DNA of 7,866 nt, taken from the NCBI GenBank assembly GCA_003646705.1, contig QMLK01000037.1, forward strand, positions 1 through 7,866. The letters are read 5' to 3'. Shown here one piece after another: positions 5,236 to 7,866 of this stretch (the first letter of the stretch is position 1; each line of letters begins with the position of its first letter). The notes under the pieces were generated by a model. That model ran no database searches, was not told the origin of the DNA, and was given only the letters and a program-made list of their open reading frames with translations. Source of the DNA: Deltaproteobacteria bacterium. GTDB lineage: Bacteria; Desulfobacterota; B13-G15. The translations under genes were made by a program, and so were the position numbers.

Positions 5236-5883
5236 ATGAAACGGGTCCTGTTGGTATGCGCTGCCATCTTCCCCCTGCTCACCTGTTCGGGGATCGTCTA
5301 CACCATCCTCTCTCTCTTCATAGCGGCCCTGGGGGCCTCCAAGAGCCAGATAGGCCTGCTCTACACCTGCGGGGCCCTGGCCGGGGCGATCACTTCCCCC
5401 CTCTCGGGGAGACTCGCCGATAGGTGGGGCAGAAAGCCGGTGCTCTTGGGCTCCATGGCCCTCTTCGCCGGCGTCTTCGGAGGGTTCGCCTTCGTGAAGG
5501 AGTACACCCAACTCTTCCCCATCATGATCGCCGAGGGGACCGCCTGGGGGGGGCTCGGGGCATCGGTCAACGCCATGATCGCCGACCTGGTCCCCCAGCA
5601 GAAGAGGGGCACGGCCCTCGGCCTCTACAACGCCACCTGGAACTTAGGATGGATCATCGGTCCCCTCGCCGGTGGGGTCCTTTCGGACCACCTCGGCTTC
5701 CGGACCACCTTCCTCCTCTGCGTAGGTCTCATCTCGGTGGGCATAGCCCTGGGGGCCTTCCTGCTGCCTCGAGGAGACGGCGGACCCTCTGGGCCAGGAG
5801 ATGAGCCCTCCGCACGGGTTCCGGCAACCGATACCCCCTGGTGGCCTCAAGGGCCACCCTCCAGCTCCGATCCAGGTCGATGA
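5236..5883 (+). CDS. MFS transporter, N-terminal half only (six TM helices), probably truncated
   Basis: A 215-residue frame starting at ATG 5236, with GGGAGG five bases upstream. Residues 1-178 are a clear N-terminal domain of a major facilitator superfamily transporter. TM1 is about 5-30, TM2 36-55, motif A SGRLADRWGRKPVL at 57-70, TM3 70-87, TM4 92-117, TM5 127-149 and TM6 155-177. Full MFS proteins have twelve TM helices and about 380-420 residues. Here the similarity stops in the central loop after LLPR (about 5770). The remaining 36 residues (Gly/Pro/Ser-rich) are simply the antisense of the endonuclease V C-terminus. The likeliest reading is a deletion or rearrangement that removed the second half, leaving a pseudogene. 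A misassembly, or a half-size transporter working as a dimer, cannot be excluded. The intact start and ribosome binding site suggest recent loss. The substrate is unknown. Confidence 0.8.
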   Translation: MKRVLLVCAAIFPLLTCSGIVYTILSLFIAALGASKSQIGLLYTCGALAGAITSPLSGRLADRWGRKPVLLGSMALFAGVFGGFAFVKEYTQLFPIMIAEGTAWGGLGASVNAMIADLVPQQKRGTALGLYNATWNLGWIIGPLAGGVLSDHLGFRTTFLLCVGLISVGIALGAFLLPRGDGGPSGPGDEPSARVPATDTPWWPQGPPSSSDPGR

Positions 5884-6427
5884 GGTGGCCGGGGGAGACG
5901 TAGATGGGCTTGACCCCGGGCTTCGTCCTCAAGGCCACCCCCACGACCCTTTCCCGATAGCACAGGGGGGAGATGGCCCCTCTGCGATCCTCGGGCTCCT
6001 CCCCTGATCCCACCAGGGGCTCTTTGGCACACCCGATGGTCGGCATCCCCAGGAGCACACCCAGATGGCTGGCGAGCCCTATACCCCTGGGGTGGGCTAT
6101 CCCCTGCCCGTCCACGAAGAGGAGATCAGGGGGCTGCCGGACCCCCTTCAGGGCGTCCTCCAGGAGGGGCACCTCCCGAAAGGAGAGGTAGCCGGGTATG
6201 TAAGGGAAGGAGACCTCCTGCACGACCCACCTCTCCTCCAGGACCTCCAGGGCAGGCCAGCTCATCACCACCGCCGCCCCGATCCCCATCTCCCCCCAGT
6301 AAGAGGCGTCAAGGCCCGCCACACGACGCAGCCTTCCCCCTCTCCACTCGGTCCTGACCCTCCTGGCCAACTCCTCCTGAAGGGCCCGGGCCGAGGAGAG
6401 GTCAAGGGAGTTCCTCGAACCTGCCAT
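5729..6427 (-). CDS. nfi: Endonuclease V (deoxyinosine 3'-endonuclease)
   Basis: A 232-residue protein, close to the E. coli enzyme's 223. Endonuclease V cuts the second phosphodiester bond 3' of deoxyinosine and so starts repair of deaminated adenine. Conserved elements are AGLDASY (catalytic D40), PYIPGYLSFRE (wedge Y76 with PYIPG, E85), FVDGQGIAHPRGIGLASHLG (D106, H112), PTIGCAKEPL (K135), PIYVSPGH (H181) and GYRLPEPVRRA near the C-terminus. All the metal and catalytic positions I can recall are present, so it should be active. ATG 6427 overlaps the upstream gene by 26 nt and lacks a Shine-Dalgarno sequence. TTG 6406 has GAGGAAC upstream, would overlap by only 5 nt, and begins at LDLSSARALQEEL, much like the start of E. 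coli Nfi, so it may be the true start (225 residues). The last residues (GRPPGLCPPR) are antisense to the truncated MFS gene. Confidence 0.95.
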   Translation of the reverse strand: MAGSRNSLDLSSARALQEELARRVRTEWRGGRLRRVAGLDASYWGEMGIGAAVVMSWPALEVLEERWVVQEVSFPYIPGYLSFREVPLLEDALKGVRQPPDLLFVDGQGIAHPRGIGLASHLGVLLGMPTIGCAKEPLVGSGEEPEDRRGAISPLCYRERVVGVALRTKPGVKPIYVSPGHLIDLDRSWRVALEATRGYRLPEPVRRAHLLAQRVRRLLEAAGRPPGLCPPR

Positions 6428-7866
6428 CCGATACGAGGAGTTTAAAGGGCTCCCCTACGGGCTCGCCCTGGAGGTAGCCCCTGAGGCCGGTCACCCCGTA
6501 AAGGTGCAGGGACTCCAGCCCCTCAGCCTTGCCGCCCGCCTCCAACAGGACCTCCAGACCGTCCCAACCGAGGGCCTCGAAGAGGCCTGGAGTGGTCCCG
6601 TAGGTCCGACGGAACCTCTCGCTGAAATCCCTAACCTCCTCCCGCTTGCTCTCCGGGTAAAAGGGCGTCGAGAGGACGGCCCCCTCCAAGTACTCCCGGC
6701 AGAGGCCGAGGACCTTCAAGGGGTCCAAGACCCTGAGGGCCAGGAGCTTCACCCCTTCGAGCTCGTAGTAGGCCACCTGGGAGGCGAGCAGACACAAGGT
6801 GTAATCCCCCTCCGCCACCACGAGGGCATCGGGCATCACCTCTCCCTCCTTTATCTCCTTCAAGGAGGGGCCGAAGTCCATCTCCCTCTCCTTGTAGGGG
6901 AAGTACCCTACGAGCTCGCCGCCCCACTTCCAGGTCTCCTCCTGGAAGGCCCTCACGACGCGCCTGCCGTAGGGATTGCGTGGGTAAAAGAGACCGAACC
7001 GGGAGAGCCCTTCGTCCCTGGCGAGGAGGAAGAGATCCTCCACCTCCTGCTCAAGCGGCAGGGACAACTGCAGCACCCCCTCCATCCCCCGGGCCTCCTC
7101 CAGGGGGCTGAGGATCAGGAGCAGGGGGTCTCCCTCCCTGAACTCTTGCAGCACCGCCCTGGCCTCCCCGGGGGAGAGGGGACCGAGGACCGCTTGAACC
7201 TCCCCCCTCAGGGACCTGAAGCCCTCAACGGCCCCTTGGGGGCTGGAGCCCGTGTCCCGTAGCAGGAACCTCACCCTCCAGCGGGGATGGCGGTCCCCGA
7301 AGACGCCGGCCGCCAGCAGAGCCCCCTTCAAGACCTGCTCCCCGGTGCTCGCCAGCCTTCCGCTCAGGGGCAGCAGCAGCCCCACCGTCAGCTCCCTCTC
7401 CTTCGGCTTCAGGAGGAGCTCCCAAAGCCTCTCGAAAAACCCCCCGAAGCCCTCCTCCTGGGCCCTACCCTCAACCCCCTTCAGGAGGGCCTCGGCCTCC
7501 TCATACCTCTCCTCCCCCAAGTAGGCCTCGGCGATCTTGAGCGCGGCGTAAACCGATAGAAAGGTCCCCTCCCAGCGAGACATCACCTCGCGCCACTGCG
7601 ACGGGGAGAGCCCCTTCAAGAGCGCCAGGGCCTCCTCCCTCGCCACCCTTCGATCTGTCGGCCTTCCCCTCGAGTAGACCTCGTAGTAGTAAGACAGGGC
7701 CTCCAGGGGATGCCTTGGGCGAGAGGACCGACCGAGCAGCAGCAATAGCCTCCCGAGGTCCTCGGGATGCTCGTCCTTGTAGGGCAAGAGGCCCTTGGCG
7801 ACCTCGAGGGCCTTCTCCTCCTTTCCCATGTGAAGCAGGGCCTCAGCCCATCGCAGGGAGGCATCC
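6402..7866 (-). CDS. TPR plus periplasmic-binding-protein fold protein, penicillin-binding protein activator (LpoA)-like; N-terminus beyond window
   Basis: The frame runs off the right edge. ATG 7829 is internal, because the preceding codons continue a TPR-like helix (ASLRWAEALLHMGKEEKAL). About 487 residues are visible; the missing part should hold the signal peptide or lipobox. The first 150 or so residues are helical TPR-type repeats (for example AALKIAEAYLGEERYEEAEALL). Then ELTVGLLLPLSGRLASTGEQ opens a type-1 periplasmic binding protein domain (Leu/Ile/Val-binding fold) that continues to the C-terminus. Recognisable blocks include VQAVLGPLSPGEARAV, FGLFYPRNPYGRRVVRAFQ and GLFEALGWDGLEVLL. 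This TPR-plus-PBP1 layout is that of LpoA-type activators of penicillin-binding proteins, acting at the outer membrane or in the periplasm; a branched-chain amino-acid-type binding protein is the alternative. It precedes nfi in the same operon, overlapping it by 26 nt (or 5 nt with the TTG start). Confidence 0.82.
   Translation of the reverse strand, partial: DASLRWAEALLHMGKEEKALEVAKGLLPYKDEHPEDLGRLLLLLGRSSRPRHPLEALSYYYEVYSRGRPTDRRVAREEALALLKGLSPSQWREVMSRWEGTFLSVYAALKIAEAYLGEERYEEAEALLKGVEGRAQEEGFGGFFERLWELLLKPKERELTVGLLLPLSGRLASTGEQVLKGALLAAGVFGDRHPRWRVRFLLRDTGSSPQGAVEGFRSLRGEVQAVLGPLSPGEARAVLQEFREGDPLLLILSPLEEARGMEGVLQLSLPLEQEVEDLFLLARDEGLSRFGLFYPRNPYGRRVVRAFQEETWKWGGELVGYFPYKEREMDFGPSLKEIKEGEVMPDALVVAEGDYTLCLLASQVAYYELEGVKLLALRVLDPLKVLGLCREYLEGAVLSTPFYPESKREEVRDFSERFRRTYGTTPGLFEALGWDGLEVLLEAGGKAEGLESLHLYGVTGLRGYLQGEPVGEPFKLLVSDGRFEELP

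Noticed and set aside
5728..5805. CTCATCTC and GAGATGAG as an 8-bp inverted repeat flanking the MFS/nfi junction
   Set aside because: Only eight bases with a loop of about 62 bp and no extension of pairing; expected by chance and not convincing as a mobile-element or recombination end.
6504..7262. 252-codon open frame on the + strand
   Set aside because: It is antisense to the well-supported TPR/periplasmic-binding-protein gene. It is Leu/Pro/Gly/Gln-rich with no recognisable fold.
1..7866. Defence system, mobile element, CRISPR array, tRNA or rRNA
   Set aside because: No direct-repeat array, transposase, integrase, toxin-antitoxin pair or RNA-gene sequence was recognised; the genes are ordinary chromosomal families.

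Overview
This is a gene-dense, GC-rich bacterial window (about 60% GC or more by eye) holding eleven genes, two of them cut by the window edges, with almost no intergenic DNA. Two features suggest a Desulfobacterota-like (former Deltaproteobacteria) Gram-negative organism. One is an nlpD-rpoS type pair: a LysM/M23 lipoprotein followed directly by an RpoS-like sigma factor. The other is an LpoA-like penicillin-binding-protein activator. Arginine is written mostly AGG/AGA and isoleucine often ATA, a codon habit common in thermophiles; thermophily is only an inference, and no species can be named.

Layout. From 2 to 1859 on the + strand lie the 3' end of a LOG/TIGR00725-like nucleotide-binding protein, the LysM/M23 lipoprotein (ATGA overlap) and the sigma factor. 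The only standard start codon for the sigma factor lies 124 nt inside the peptidase gene. From 2666 to 1843 on the - strand are two small membrane proteins that look like the two halves of a nucleoside-recognition/Gate (SpmA/SpmB-type) unit; they meet the sigma gene tail to tail with a 17-nt overlap. From about 2723 to 4931 on the + strand is a tightly coupled three-gene operon: a two-TM potassium channel with RCK domain, a TIM-barrel protein of the AP-endonuclease-2/sugar-isomerase superfamily, and a hotdog thioesterase, joined by GTGA and ATGA overlaps. A small dodecin on the - strand (5150-4938) has the one clear promoter in the window. Divergent from it is an MFS transporter that stops after six TM helices. 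Its 3' end runs into the convergent endonuclease V gene (6427-5729), which is itself overlapped by a TPR/periplasmic-binding-protein gene that leaves the window at the right edge.

Working together. The left block concerns cell-envelope turnover and the general stress/stationary sigma factor. The right-hand - strand pair combines repair of deaminated DNA with probable control of peptidoglycan synthesis. The central operon joins K+ flux to two metabolic enzymes of unknown substrate. I found no defence system, mobile element, CRISPR array, RNA gene or clear new system. The most interesting points are the overprinted sigma-factor start, a possible MthK-like internal start in the channel gene, the unusual melting-region residue in the sigma factor, and the half-length MFS gene abutting nfi.
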